DNA of 44,217 nucleotides from Blastopirellula sp. (GCA_002733575.1 NVWB01000031.1:1-44217), one strand, 5' to 3'. Positions 26,487 to 34,526 are shown, counted from the first letter of the stretch. Program-made: numbers and translations. The notes: a model not told the origin generated them from the sequence alone.

Positions 26487-26873
26487 ATGTTCCTCGTTAA
26501 GACGTAGCCCCCATTGAATCCGATAAAAGCTACTAACTTTTTGTACGCAAATGTTGTGCCCGTTCGGATATTTCTATTTTCGAACCCTTGCAGGCCAAGG
26601 GGATACTGCCCGTGTAACCATACACAACTCTTGGTGTAAATGAGCTGACCATCTTTACTACAGAACTTCGTTCCATCACTACTGAAGTTATTTCAGGATT
26701 TTGCCATTCACGTCACGGGGAATCAAAATCACGCAAAGATAATTGGGCCGCGTTTGGGTGATTCCAATCACTTCGTCTGGCTGAACTCCTGATCGGTACG
26801 AATATTGCACTCCGTTACTGTGGCGACTCACAACGAATGACGCTGACTTCCAAATTCCATGAAAGGTAATCGA
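26487..26873. other. Divergent intergenic region with minus-strand open fragments
   Basis: This 387-base gap should hold promoters for both directions. On the minus strand two stop-free, protein-like fragments in different frames follow each other: about 26866 down to 26694 (ending '...NGKILK' stop) and about 26703 down to 26475 (ending '...YVLTRNMWC' stop, the stop overlapping the GTG of the SdpA-like gene). They may be a decayed or frameshifted first gene of the minus-strand operon. I do not recognise it. Confidence 0.35.
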
Positions 26874-27131
26874 ATGAGTAAAAGTCTTCGCATGTTTAGT
26901 TGGGCAATTACATTGTTTGTTTTGATGACATCTTCTCTGATTGCTCAGAACAATGGCAACCAGAATGGCAACCAGAATGGCAACCAGAATGGCAACCAGA
27001 ACGGTAACCAGAACGGGATCAGTGCTCCAGAGATTTCTCTGCCAACGGCAGCTGCAGGTCTAGCTGTGCTTATCGGGGGGAGTCTAATACTTGCTGAAAA
27101 GTTACGCAATAATAAACGAGTTCGAGATTGA
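26874..27131 (+). CDS. Small secreted NGNQ-repeat protein with PEP/VPEID-CTERM-like sorting signal (candidate exosortase substrate)
   Basis: 85 residues in three parts. First, a signal peptide (MSKSLRMFSWAITLFVLMTS..., cut near 'LIA-QNN'). Second, a mature region that is almost only five or more NGNQ tetrapeptides, encoded by 12-bp tandem units. Third, a C-terminal tripartite tail: 'APEIS', a ~20-residue hydrophobic stretch ('AAAGLAVLIGGSLILAE') and a basic end ('KLRNNKRVRD'). That tail is the layout of exosortase-sorted proteins; 'PEI' is the core of the VPEID-CTERM variant handled by exosortase E. The next gene encodes just such an enzyme. ATG 26874 has AAAGG seven bases upstream; ATG 26859 is an alternative. 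The product may be cleaved and attached to, or released at, the cell surface. Confidence 0.8.
   Translation: MSKSLRMFSWAITLFVLMTSSLIAQNNGNQNGNQNGNQNGNQNGNQNGISAPEISLPTAAAGLAVLIGGSLILAEKLRNNKRVRD
26952..27011 (+). repeat. 12-bp tandem repeat (five units) encoding NGNQ
   Basis: Four units of AATGGCAACCAG and a fifth variant AACGGTAACCAG in perfect register. Unit length is a multiple of three, so copy-number change keeps the frame. Confidence 0.97.
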
Positions 27132-27235
27132 CTGAGTTTCGGGGGGGAAGGTCAGAGAACGATTCGATTAGTGCTCGTAAGGTCACGATTTCTTCGTACT
27201 TTGCGGTCGGGAAAACAGGGGCGAAATTCCGATAT

Positions 27236-28849
27236 ATGTCATCACAACAATTGACTTTACCGAACGAGTACTCACGGCCTATCACAAGAGCGTGTGTACT
27301 CGTGCTATTGCTAGTGTGTGAGATCCTCTTTCTGCAATTACGCTACGATGGAGCAGCATTTGTCGATGACCCGACGCTAAGTGCATATGTGCTTGTAAAT
27401 TCCAAATGGCTTGTTCGATTCGGTTTGTCATTTGTGGTTGGATATATTGTGATTACTGGGTCACAAATTGGACAATCTTATCAGGCCTTCGCCACACAAT
27501 TTACGCCTCCACCGATTCGCAATTACGTTGTTCACTTCATGGCCTTCGCAGGTCTTGCCTGGCAATCATCGGTGGTTTTTAATCGCGTACAACTAACGCC
27601 TCTGACGGTTTCGATATGGACACTTGCAGTTGTCGCTGTCGGTGGGACCTGGGGCGTCTGCGTACTCCCTGTTTCGGGATGGTTTCATTTCGTGCGTCAT
27701 AGAGTTCAACGACTTCTCGTGGCAGGGGCGATAGCTACGACAGCTTGTTTGTTAGGGGCCATCTGCACGTCACCCTGGGACGACTTAGCGGCCGGGACGT
27801 TGTTGCTCTCATGTGGAATTCTCACCACTTTCTTTGAAAACGTGACGTGTGATTTCAACAGCCGATATTTAGGTATCGGTGATTTCGGTGTGGAAATCTC
27901 GCCGGATTGCAGTGGATACGAAGGGGTGGGACTTGTCACTTTGTTTCTAACTGCCTATCTATGGAAGTTTCGTTCAAGATTTAAGTTTCCTAATGCATAT
28001 GCCCTTCTGCTGATCGGCGTACTTATTTGTTGGTGTGCCAACTCATTACGAATTGCAGCCCTCGTTGTAATAGGCGCATTTATTTCACCCAGTTTGGCAC
28101 TTCAAAGTTTTCATTCGCAAGCCGGCTGGATTCTCGTTTGTGCTATCACTTTGGGCATTCTCTCAATTGCTCAGCGTACGAGTTTCTTTATCACGGGAAA
28201 CGACTTTTGCCCTCTCGTTCGATCTGCTATCCCCTCGACAGCGTACTTGCAGCCATTTCTTTGGGTAACGTTTTCCGGAATGTTGACCGATGCGATGGGA
28301 ATGCCTGAGACGATGGCTTGTCTAGTTCACGGCGGAGTCATGATGATTAGTCTCGGATCGATACGAAGTCATTTTTGTAATTCCGAAATATCTCATTATG
28401 CATACGTCACACCGATCGCATTGGGGTTATTCGGTTGTGTTCTATGGATATGTCTAGTGTCTCCGCCATTACATTCAGTGGAAGTCTACGAAGTCGCTCT
28501 CACTGGTTCGGCGATAGCAGCGTTGGGTAGTCGACTGTGCTTGTACACCCTACTAGCGCCACTTGTCGAAGAACTGGCGTTTAGAAAGTACTTAATTGAT
28601 CGGTTGCAGATTACGATGCAAGGCTCAATGGGCCGCTATTCGACAGCGGCTTCGTTTATCGTCTCGACAGCGTTATTCGGAGCGATGCACGGCTCCCTAT
28701 TTATACCCGCACTGGTTGTCGGTGTCTTGTTTGGCGCAGCCTACTTATTGCGAAAATCGGTATGGGATGCGATAATCGCCCACGCAGTTTGTAACGCGTC
28801 GATCGCTGTGTACGTCCTGATTACGCGACACTGGTGGTTATTGGGTTGA
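27236..28849 (+). CDS. xrtE: Exosortase E-like / CPBP (CAAX-type) protease fusion
   Basis: A 537-residue polytopic membrane protein. The N-terminal half is an exosortase: Cys225 in 'SPDCSGYEG', Arg272 in 'NSLRIAALVVIGAF' and His293 in 'QSFHSQAGW' form the expected Cys-Arg-His set that cleaves PEP-CTERM-type tails. The C-terminal ~150 residues are a CPBP/Abi intramembrane protease: 'EELAFR' (445-450), 'FGAMH' (481-485) and 'HAVCN' (516-520). This fusion is the hallmark of exosortase E of the VPEID-CTERM system, described mainly from proteobacteria. The gene follows its likely only substrate. I chose ATG 27236; a TTG at 27128 overlaps the stop of the substrate gene and would add 36 hydrophilic residues, so coupling is possible. 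Confidence 0.88.
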   Translation: MSSQQLTLPNEYSRPITRACVLVLLLVCEILFLQLRYDGAAFVDDPTLSAYVLVNSKWLVRFGLSFVVGYIVITGSQIGQSYQAFATQFTPPPIRNYVVHFMAFAGLAWQSSVVFNRVQLTPLTVSIWTLAVVAVGGTWGVCVLPVSGWFHFVRHRVQRLLVAGAIATTACLLGAICTSPWDDLAAGTLLLSCGILTTFFENVTCDFNSRYLGIGDFGVEISPDCSGYEGVGLVTLFLTAYLWKFRSRFKFPNAYALLLIGVLICWCANSLRIAALVVIGAFISPSLALQSFHSQAGWILVCAITLGILSIAQRTSFFITGNDFCPLVRSAIPSTAYLQPFLWVTFSGMLTDAMGMPETMACLVHGGVMMISLGSIRSHFCNSEISHYAYVTPIALGLFGCVLWICLVSPPLHSVEVYEVALTGSAIAALGSRLCLYTLLAPLVEELAFRKYLIDRLQITMQGSMGRYSTAASFIVSTALFGAMHGSLFIPALVVGVLFGAAYLLRKSVWDAIIAHAVCNASIAVYVLITRHWWLLG

Positions 28850-28976
28850 GGAAGACTCAATAAACTACGTTTTCTAGTCTGCGTAATTCAATTGAAGCTT
28901 CCTCTGATTCAGGATACAATTTAAGCGTTGCATTTATTCTATGACTATCCGCTTCCTTCTCTTCTGGAGACAAAAA

Positions 28977-29594
28977 ATGGCACGCCAAAGTTTAGTCGAT
29001 GTTGCATGTTGCATTTCACTCACGATAATCTTCTTCTTGCTAATAGCACAACCAAGTCAGGCAGCGGATCTGGCGACACTCCTTAAATCAAATTACGTTA
29101 AGGTAGAGAAAGTCAACGATCTTGATGACATAACAGTCTCTATTAATCAGCAACGTGTTACCGTGCGTTTGGCTAGTGTGATCGCCATTTCAGATTTGCC
29201 CGTTAAAGAGGGATTGCGCTTGCCAAGGTTTCGTAAAGAAACACTTGATGCAGTGAAGAGTTTATTGTTAGACCATGAGTTTTTTATGCGGATTAGAAAA
29301 AACCCAGAGGATGATCGTGTTACTGCGGTCGATCTTTATCGGACAGGCAAGCACGTCACTAAGCAGATGCCTTGGACAGGAAAACTACCCTCGGAAAAAG
29401 TAGGATGGGGAATGACATCGATGAATATTCTACTGATCGAAAAAGGACTCACCATCTCCTCTGGCAAAGAACATGGAAATCAGTTGGAGAGAATTAAACT
29501 GTTGTATAAGGATGCAGAAAATCTTGCGGCTAAAGAAAATATCGGAGTATGGGGCAATTTGCCGAGAGGATTTAGAGAAGTCACTAAGCAGTAA
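28977..29594 (+). CDS. Secreted SNase-fold (thermonuclease-like) protein, probably degenerate
   Basis: 205 residues from ATG 28977, which has GGAG seven bases upstream (the frame also opens at 28941). The signal peptide ends near 'PSQAADLATLL'. The domain order fits the staphylococcal nuclease OB-fold: 'VTVRLASVIAI', a helix with 'RFRKETLDAVKSLLLDHEF', a second strand pair, 'MNILLIEKGLTI' and the closing 'LLYKDAENLAAKENIGVWG'. In active thermonucleases an Asp-Tyr-Gly-Arg loop and two further acids form the site; here the loop reads 'EDDRVTAVDLYRTG', so activity is doubtful. It lies ~130 bases after the exosortase gene on the same strand, and a dispersed repeat begins six bases after the stop. 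Confidence 0.65.
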   Translation: MARQSLVDVACCISLTIIFFLLIAQPSQAADLATLLKSNYVKVEKVNDLDDITVSINQQRVTVRLASVIAISDLPVKEGLRLPRFRKETLDAVKSLLLDHEFFMRIRKNPEDDRVTAVDLYRTGKHVTKQMPWTGKLPSEKVGWGMTSMNILLIEKGLTISSGKEHGNQLERIKLLYKDAENLAAKENIGVWGNLPRGFREVTKQ

Positions 29595-29599
29595 AGAAG

Positions 29600-29692
29600 A
29601 ATGGATAGCTTACACAAAAACATCCTGCAATCGATTGCAACGTCCACCACTCATTGATTCAATTAAAACACAAACCGGGCGCCGGCTTGATC
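29600..29692 (+). repeat. MITE/REP-like dispersed repeat, copy c (forward)
   Basis: Its reverse complement aligns along its length with copy e (42623-42714): shared blocks are TTGAATCAA, CAATCGATTGCAGGAT (16 exact) and the end GGATAG/GACCATCC region. It starts six bases after the SNase-like gene and marks the right edge of the exosortase island. Confidence 0.8.
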
Positions 29693-29748
29693 TTACCTCT
29701 ACGGTTGATTTTAGCCACCAAGCGAACGCCCAGGTGCTCAACTCCGAA

Positions 29749-29926
29749 GCCTAGGGTTCGCGTGGATGCGAAGCAGCCGTGCGTACCCTGGGTTATGATT
29801 TCACCCCACCCCATCAACACTGAAGGTGTTGCACAGCCGTACCCTGTTGTTGTTCAACGCTTTCAGTGTTGGTTGGTATTGAGACGTTAACCCAGGGTGG
29901 CGCGACTTTGTCGCTGCCCCTAGGCT
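29749..29926. repeat. Composite palindromic repeat
   Basis: Outer modules are GCCTAGGGTTCGCG...ACCCTGGGTTAT (29749-29796) and TTAACCCAGGGTGGCGC...GCCCCTAGG (29888-29924), each other's rough inverse. The centre has CAACACTGAA (29815-29824) facing TTCAGTGTTG (29862-29871). It looks like a dispersed palindromic element of the 'CCCAGGGT/CCTAGG' type and is non-coding. Confidence 0.75.
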
Positions 29927-29949
29927 GTGGAGTGAAACACCTTCGGCGT

Positions 29950-30003
29950 TTAATTGGGCATTCAAACGCAATCGAAACACAAACGCGGTGCCGCCATCCA
30001 TCG
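29950..30003 (+). repeat. MITE/REP-like dispersed repeat, copy d (partial)
   Basis: CAATCGAAACACAAACGCGG then TGCCGCCATCCATC. Its reverse complement matches the outer half of copy e (GATGGATGGCGGTAACGCGT then CGTGTTTCGATTG). The inner half is missing. Confidence 0.7.
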
Positions 30004-30024
30004 CTACGCCTGCTTTCCCCTCCC

Positions 30025-31029
30025 TTACCCCAATGCCGTCAGCACCACCTGATCCTCCGTAACTTTCACCTGAATATTCCCCGGCAGTTGTAAGTGCCCG
30101 GTTTCGGTTCGTATCATCTCAACCAAGCGTGCCAGTTTATCGTGGCTCAGATCTTGGCGAGACCAGGTTTGTTGGTCCCAAAGTAGCACGAACATTTCTT
30201 GCACCAGGTAGGGCGAGGCCGTTTTTAGTTCAGTTCGGTTGAGTGTTACGCAATTTGGATTGGTGGTTGCTGAAATGGTGCAGCGTAAAAGTAGTTGCTC
30301 GGCTTCTTCTTGCACAAACGATTTACAGTCAGAGGCGATTTTTGAGAGCCGTGTAATGGCCTGATCGACATCGGGGGAGAACTCTTCGCGTAATAGCGGC
30401 AGCAGTCGATGACGGACACGGTTGCGACTAAATAGCAGGTCGGTGTTGGATTGATCTTCTCGATAGCTTTGATTGAGTTGCTTCAAGTAAGCAATCACTT
30501 CAACGCGAGTGAATTTTAGCAGTGGGCGAATCAGACTGACATCTTGCGTGAGTACCCTGGAGCGTGGGATGCCTGAGAGACCAGCTACGCCGGTGCCACG
30601 GATGATTCGTTGCAGCACGGTTTCCACTTGATCGTCAGCAGTATGGGCAGTGGCCACAAACCGGGCGCCAGTCAATTTGGCTTGTTCGCAAAAGAATTGA
30701 TACCGCGCGTTTCTGGCCGCCTCTTCAATTCCATCGCCGCGTTGTTTCGATTGCTGGCGAACATTCCCTTGCCCGATGTAACAGGCAACATTCAATTGAT
30801 CAGCCAGTTGCTGCACATACTGGGCATCTTGATCGGACTCGGATTCACGCAGTTGATGATTGAAATGCACCAGCGCCAGTCGGCCTTCGCCTTGTGTGCG
30901 AATGCTGGCCATCGCACAAGCCAGCGACACACTGTCGGCACCGCCAGAGACCGCCAGCAAAACTGTCCGGTTCATCCAGTGGCTGGTGGGCCAACTTTCG
31001 TGCAATTTTTGTTCAAATGCAAATACCAT
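30025..31029 (-). CDS. tilS: tRNA(Ile)-lysidine synthase
   Basis: Modifies C34 of the CAU-anticodon isoleucine tRNA to lysidine with ATP and lysine, so that it reads AUA; an essential cytoplasmic enzyme. The PP-loop 'LLAVSGGADSVSLACAM' (Ser28-Ser33 region) is intact, followed by 'GRLALVHFNHQLR', 'FVATAHTADDQVETVLQRIIRGTGVAGLSGI' and 'IRPLLKFTRVEVIAYLK'. Length 334 covers the catalytic and middle domains; the far C-terminal domain is short. I preferred ATG 31029; an upstream TTG (31047) is the alternative. Neighbours are unrelated. Confidence 0.94.
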   Translation of the reverse strand: MVFAFEQKLHESWPTSHWMNRTVLLAVSGGADSVSLACAMASIRTQGEGRLALVHFNHQLRESESDQDAQYVQQLADQLNVACYIGQGNVRQQSKQRGDGIEEAARNARYQFFCEQAKLTGARFVATAHTADDQVETVLQRIIRGTGVAGLSGIPRSRVLTQDVSLIRPLLKFTRVEVIAYLKQLNQSYREDQSNTDLLFSRNRVRHRLLPLLREEFSPDVDQAITRLSKIASDCKSFVQEEAEQLLLRCTISATTNPNCVTLNRTELKTASPYLVQEMFVLLWDQQTWSRQDLSHDKLARLVEMIRTETGHLQLPGNIQVKVTEDQVVLTALG

Positions 31030-31047
31030 CGTTTTTTTCGGATGCAA

Positions 31048-31411
31048 ACCATTCTAATTAGGCAGAAAATAGGGGCGTTATCATTTCCCTACGAACATTA
31101 TCCCATTGAACTTGGTTGATGGAAATACCCTAAAAACCAGTCTGGAGCGATTCAAACCGAAAATGAAGCGTTGTTTTTGTTCAAGAAGCTTCCCTGAGCC
31201 CTGCAACTCTGTTAGTATATGAACAACCAAGTAGAACTTGTTTCGACTTGGGGCTCGTCAAGATTTTAATCGTACTATCAAAGCGTACCGAAAAAGATGC
31301 CCAATTGGCATACGATATAAAGATGAATGTTTAAGGCATTTCTTCTTGCAAGGTAACCACGCAAAGATAACGAACAAAGTCGGAATTGGTTCCTAAATTC
31401 CAGTTTATAAC
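31048..31411. other. Intergenic region upstream of the small ORF at 31429
   Basis: About 360 bases, holding the tilS promoter on the minus strand and the leader of the small gene. A short palindrome, ATGCC-CAATT-GGCAT, lies at about 31296-31310. Nothing more is supported. Confidence 0.35.
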
Positions 31412-31428
31412 GCAGGAGGACTGACCAG

Positions 31429-31698
31429 ATGCAGTTACTACTTATTCTTCTGCGACTTCTCGTGAAGTATTTTCCAGGTTGTGTGCAAGTGCTTGAACCT
31501 TCGCACGTTCAACGTGACGGTTCTAAAAACTCTCAATCTCCTGGTTCCCAGAAAAGGGTCGTCTATTTGCCCTTTCTAGGATGGCTGGAACTAGACGCTG
31601 AAACTTTTGCTAACAACAATTCTTCTTTCCACCATTCAGAAAAACTGGATCGTGATGACTCGCCCCCTGATAAAAATCATCGGCGACTGCGCACCTAG
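31429..31698 (+). CDS. Small hypothetical protein with strong ribosome-binding site
   Basis: 89 residues, family unknown. The best evidence is AGGAGG at 31414-31419, nine bases before the ATG, a near-perfect Shine-Dalgarno site and one of the strongest in the window. The N-terminus is hydrophobic and basic (MQLLLILLRLLVKYFPG) and could be a membrane anchor or an amphipathic helix. The rest is hydrophilic, with 'RVVYLPFLGWLELDAETF' in the middle and a charged tail. It lies ~340 bases upstream of rny on the same strand. A leader peptide or a real small membrane protein are both possible. Confidence 0.45.
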   Translation: MQLLLILLRLLVKYFPGCVQVLEPSHVQRDGSKNSQSPGSQKRVVYLPFLGWLELDAETFANNNSSFHHSEKLDRDDSPPDKNHRRLRT

Positions 31699-32040
31699 TG
31701 CAGGTGTAGATCAAGGAAGACGATATTAACCTGAAACCATCACCCTGAAACCATCAGCACGATGACAACGGTCGACTTGATTTACATAAACTAGAAGACA
31801 ATACCGTTAGCTTGATTTTAGCGAAACCAGTTCTCAAACTCGGTTCGTGTTATTGTGTGCATCCTTCAGAAGATCTTTGCCTGAAGTTGTCTCTTTATGC
31901 CGCATCGCCTTGATTGGAAATCTTTTGATCGATTGGCTGATATGAGTTGATGAAACGTACTGTGTTTCATTGCCAGGTTTCATTGCCAGTCAATCAAAAA
32001 TTGGATGCTTCAAATAACCCCATGAAGGGAGCGTATAAAA
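31699..32040. other. Leader region of rny
   Basis: 342 bases with no gene. It contains a direct repeat CCTGAAACCATCA (31730-31742 and 31744-31756) and another, TTTCATTGCCAG, near 31967 and 31978. GGGAG stands nine bases before the rny ATG. Confidence 0.4.
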
Positions 32041-33597
32041 ATGGAACCCACTACTATTTCAGCTATTATTGGCACAGTCGTTGGATTTATCCTGGCTGTT
32101 GTGCTGGTCAAGTTTATTGACCGTTTACGAAAAAAAGATGCCGAAACCGAAGCGACTCAAATCATCGATAAGGCAAAACAAGATTCAGATACCTTGCTAA
32201 AAGAAGCTTCGATTGAAGCCAAAGAAGACGCGCTAAAATTTAAGACCAAAGCGGAAGCCGATCTCTCTGGCACCCGCGATGAAATGCGGTCGCGTGAGAA
32301 ATCGCTTGACCGTCGTGAAGATACGATTGAACAGCAATCGAACCACCTGCGCAAACAGGAAAGCATGGTCGAAGCCAATCAACGTCGGCTTTCGGAAAAA
32401 ATTGAAGAAACCAATCAACGTGGTAAAGAACTGGCCGAAACCACACGCCAGCAACAGGAAAAACTTTACAAGATAAGTGGCTTAAATAAAGAAGAAGCCA
32501 AGGCCGACTTGCTTAAAAACTTGGATCAAGAACTGCAAGGCGAAACTGGTTCATTGATTTTAAAGCACAAACGGCGTATCGAAGAAACTTGTCAACAACA
32601 GGCACAAGACATGTTGCTGACTGCCATCCAACGATTTGCAGCAGCCCATACTTCGGAATCCACGACCAGCACCATCGATATCCCTAGCGATGACATGAAG
32701 GGACGCATCATCGGTCGTGAAGGACGCAACATTCGGTCGTTCGAGAAAGAGACCGGGGTCGACGTGATTATCGACGATACACCCGGCGTGGTGATCGTCA
32801 GTGGGTTTGACCCAGTACGAAGAGAAGTGGCCAAGCTTTCCTTGGCGAAACTGATTTCCGATGGCCGAATTCACCCTTCCAAAATTGAAGAAGTGGTCAA
32901 AGCGACGCAAACAGAAATGGACGCCCTGATTATCAAAAAGGGCGAAGAAGGAGCCGCCGAAGCCAATGTAATGGGCCTTCATCCGAAGCTGATTCAAATG
33001 CTCGGTCGATTGCACTTCCGTACTAGTTACAGCCAAAACGTGTTGCGGCATTCCATCGAAGTCGGTTACATCACTGGCATGTTGGCCGAGATGATGGGCC
33101 TTGATGTTCAAATTGCTCGTCGTTGTGGTTTGCTGCATGATATCGGTAAAGCGGCCGATCATGAACTCGAAGGCGGGCATCCAAAAATTGGGGCCGACCT
33201 ATTGAAGCGTCATGGCGAAGGGCCAGAAGTAGTCCACGCCGCGTTTGGGCATCATGACGAGATCATCACCGAGTACCCTTACACCATGCTGGTTGCGACT
33301 GCCGATGCTTGTAGTGCTTCCCGACCTGGCGCTCGTCGTGAATCGCTAGAACGCTACATCAAACGGATGGAAGAACTCGAATCGATTGCTCGTGGCTTCA
33401 ATGGAGTCGAACAGGCATTTGCCATTCAAGCTGGTCGAGAGCTGCGTGTGATCGCCTGTGCCAGAGATACCGATGATGCCAAGGCAGCCAAGGTTTGCCG
33501 TGATATTGCCAAGGCTTGCGAAGAGCAATTGACCTATCCTGGCGAAATCAAAGTGACCGTGGTGCGAGAATCTCGCTTCTCAGAATTCGCTCGATAA
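32041..33597 (+). CDS. rny: Ribonuclease Y
   Basis: Membrane-anchored endoribonuclease that starts mRNA decay in many bacteria. The 518-residue protein has all parts in order: N-terminal membrane segment (about 7-25), a long charged coiled coil (~30-200), a KH RNA-binding domain with '[19 protein letters not shown]' (221-239), and an HD phosphohydrolase domain with 'RHSIEVGYI' (His337) and the metal-binding 'LLHDIGKA' (His366-Asp367). The C-terminal '[19 protein letters not shown]' is typical. The YmdB-family gene follows after 25 bases, a conserved pairing, so the two are probably one transcript. Confidence 0.97.
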   Translation: MEPTTISAIIGTVVGFILAVVLVKFIDRLRKKDAETEATQIIDKAKQDSDTLLKEASIEAKEDALKFKTKAEADLSGTRDEMRSREKSLDRREDTIEQQSNHLRKQESMVEANQRRLSEKIEETNQRGKELAETTRQQQEKLYKISGLNKEEAKADLLKNLDQELQGETGSLILKHKRRIEETCQQQAQDMLLTAIQRFAAAHTSESTTSTIDIPSDDMKGRIIGREGRNIRSFEKETGVDVIIDDTPGVVIVSGFDPVRREVAKLSLAKLISDGRIHPSKIEEVVKATQTEMDALIIKKGEEGAAEANVMGLHPKLIQMLGRLHFRTSYSQNVLRHSIEVGYITGMLAEMMGLDVQIARRCGLLHDIGKAADHELEGGHPKIGADLLKRHGEGPEVVHAAFGHHDEIITEYPYTMLVATADACSASRPGARRESLERYIKRMEELESIARGFNGVEQAFAIQAGRELRVIACARDTDDAKAAKVCRDIAKACEEQLTYPGEIKVTVVRESRFSEFAR

Positions 33598-33622
33598 TTA
33601 GATAGCTCAGAAAGTACGATCC

Positions 33623-34435
33623 TTGCGAATTCTGCATATCGGAGACATTGTTGGCAGGCCAGGGCGAGACATCGTTCGCAATGTGGTTAAACCACTGCGA
33701 GAACGAGAAAACCTTGCCCTGGTAATTGCCAATGCCGAAAACACCTGTGCTGGTTCCGGCTTAACGCCAGCCGCCTATAACGATTTAATCGAGGCTGGAA
33801 TTGACTGCATCACCATGGGTGATCACATCTATCGCCGGCGAGAAATCTATACGGTGCTTCAGTCGCAGCCGAACATTGTGAAGCCTGCCAATTACCCGGC
33901 AGCGGCACCTGGCAAAGACGTGGCAATCGTCGAAGCCAACAACGGCATGCGTGTGGCCGTGATGAGTTTAATAGGCCGGGTCTTTATGAAACCGGTCGAC
34001 TGCCCCTACGCTGCGGCAGATCGCGTGCTGAAATTAATTCCGGCCAACGTCAAAGTTTGCTGCGTTGATTTTCATGCCGAAGCCACGTCCGACATGCAGC
34101 TAATGGGCCGCTACTTAGATGGCCGCGTCTCTTCCGTGCTGGGCACTCACACCCATGTCACCACTGCCGATGAACAAGTATTGCCGCAAGGGACCGCGTT
34201 CCAATGCGACCTCGGCATGACCGGCCCCCACGACAGCATCCTCGGCCGCCGCGTCGACCGCGTGATGGAAGCAGTCACCACTTTCCGCCCGACCCAGTTC
34301 GACGTAGCCAAAGGCGACGTCCGTATGTCTGGCACCATTGTTGAAGTTGACCCAAAGACCGGCAAAGCATTGAGTGTTGAGCGGATTCAGATCAATGAAG
34401 AAGAAGCAGAGAAGTTGGTGCGCGAAGCTGGGTGA
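33623..34435 (+). CDS. ymdB: YmdB-family metallophosphoesterase
   Basis: 270 residues, cytoplasmic. The family (TIGR00282) binds two metals and hydrolyses 2',3'-cyclic nucleotides; in Bacillus it affects biofilm and motility choice. Visible motifs: 'RILHIGDIVGRPGRD' (first metal Asp), 'LVIANAENTCAGSGLT', 'DFHAEATSDMQLMG' and 'VLGTHTHVTTADEQVLP'. The usual 'GNHTWD' motif reads 'GDHIYR' here, so a metal-binding asparagine is replaced by aspartate. The start is TTG (33623), set by homology from the first residues. It follows rny by 25 bases, as in many genomes. A dispersed repeat begins at its stop codon. Confidence 0.92.
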   Translation: MRILHIGDIVGRPGRDIVRNVVKPLRERENLALVIANAENTCAGSGLTPAAYNDLIEAGIDCITMGDHIYRRREIYTVLQSQPNIVKPANYPAAAPGKDVAIVEANNGMRVAVMSLIGRVFMKPVDCPYAAADRVLKLIPANVKVCCVDFHAEATSDMQLMGRYLDGRVSSVLGTHTHVTTADEQVLPQGTAFQCDLGMTGPHDSILGRRVDRVMEAVTTFRPTQFDVAKGDVRMSGTIVEVDPKTGKALSVERIQINEEEAEKLVREAG

Positions 34436-34466
34436 TTTTGTAGGGTGGCTGCTCGCCAGCCGCCCG
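34433..34466. repeat. Post-stop dispersed repeat, copy 2
   Basis: Starts at the stop codon with TGATTTTGTAGGGTGGCTG and runs through CTCGCCAGCCGCC. It matches 14192-14224, which sits at the same place behind cobA-hemD. Confidence 0.75.
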
Positions 34467-34526
34467 GATATCCGGTTTACCTCATCTCCGTTTCACGCAT
34501 TCGACATCAGGAAATCCAGCGAAATC

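Noticed and set aside
26952..27011. Tandem repeat considered as a CRISPR-like array
   Set aside because: Units are 12 bp, contiguous, without spacers, and encode NGNQ in frame.
32560..33180. 206-codon minus-strand frame opposite rny
   Set aside because: It covers the KH and HD domains of RNase Y in antisense; no motif of its own.
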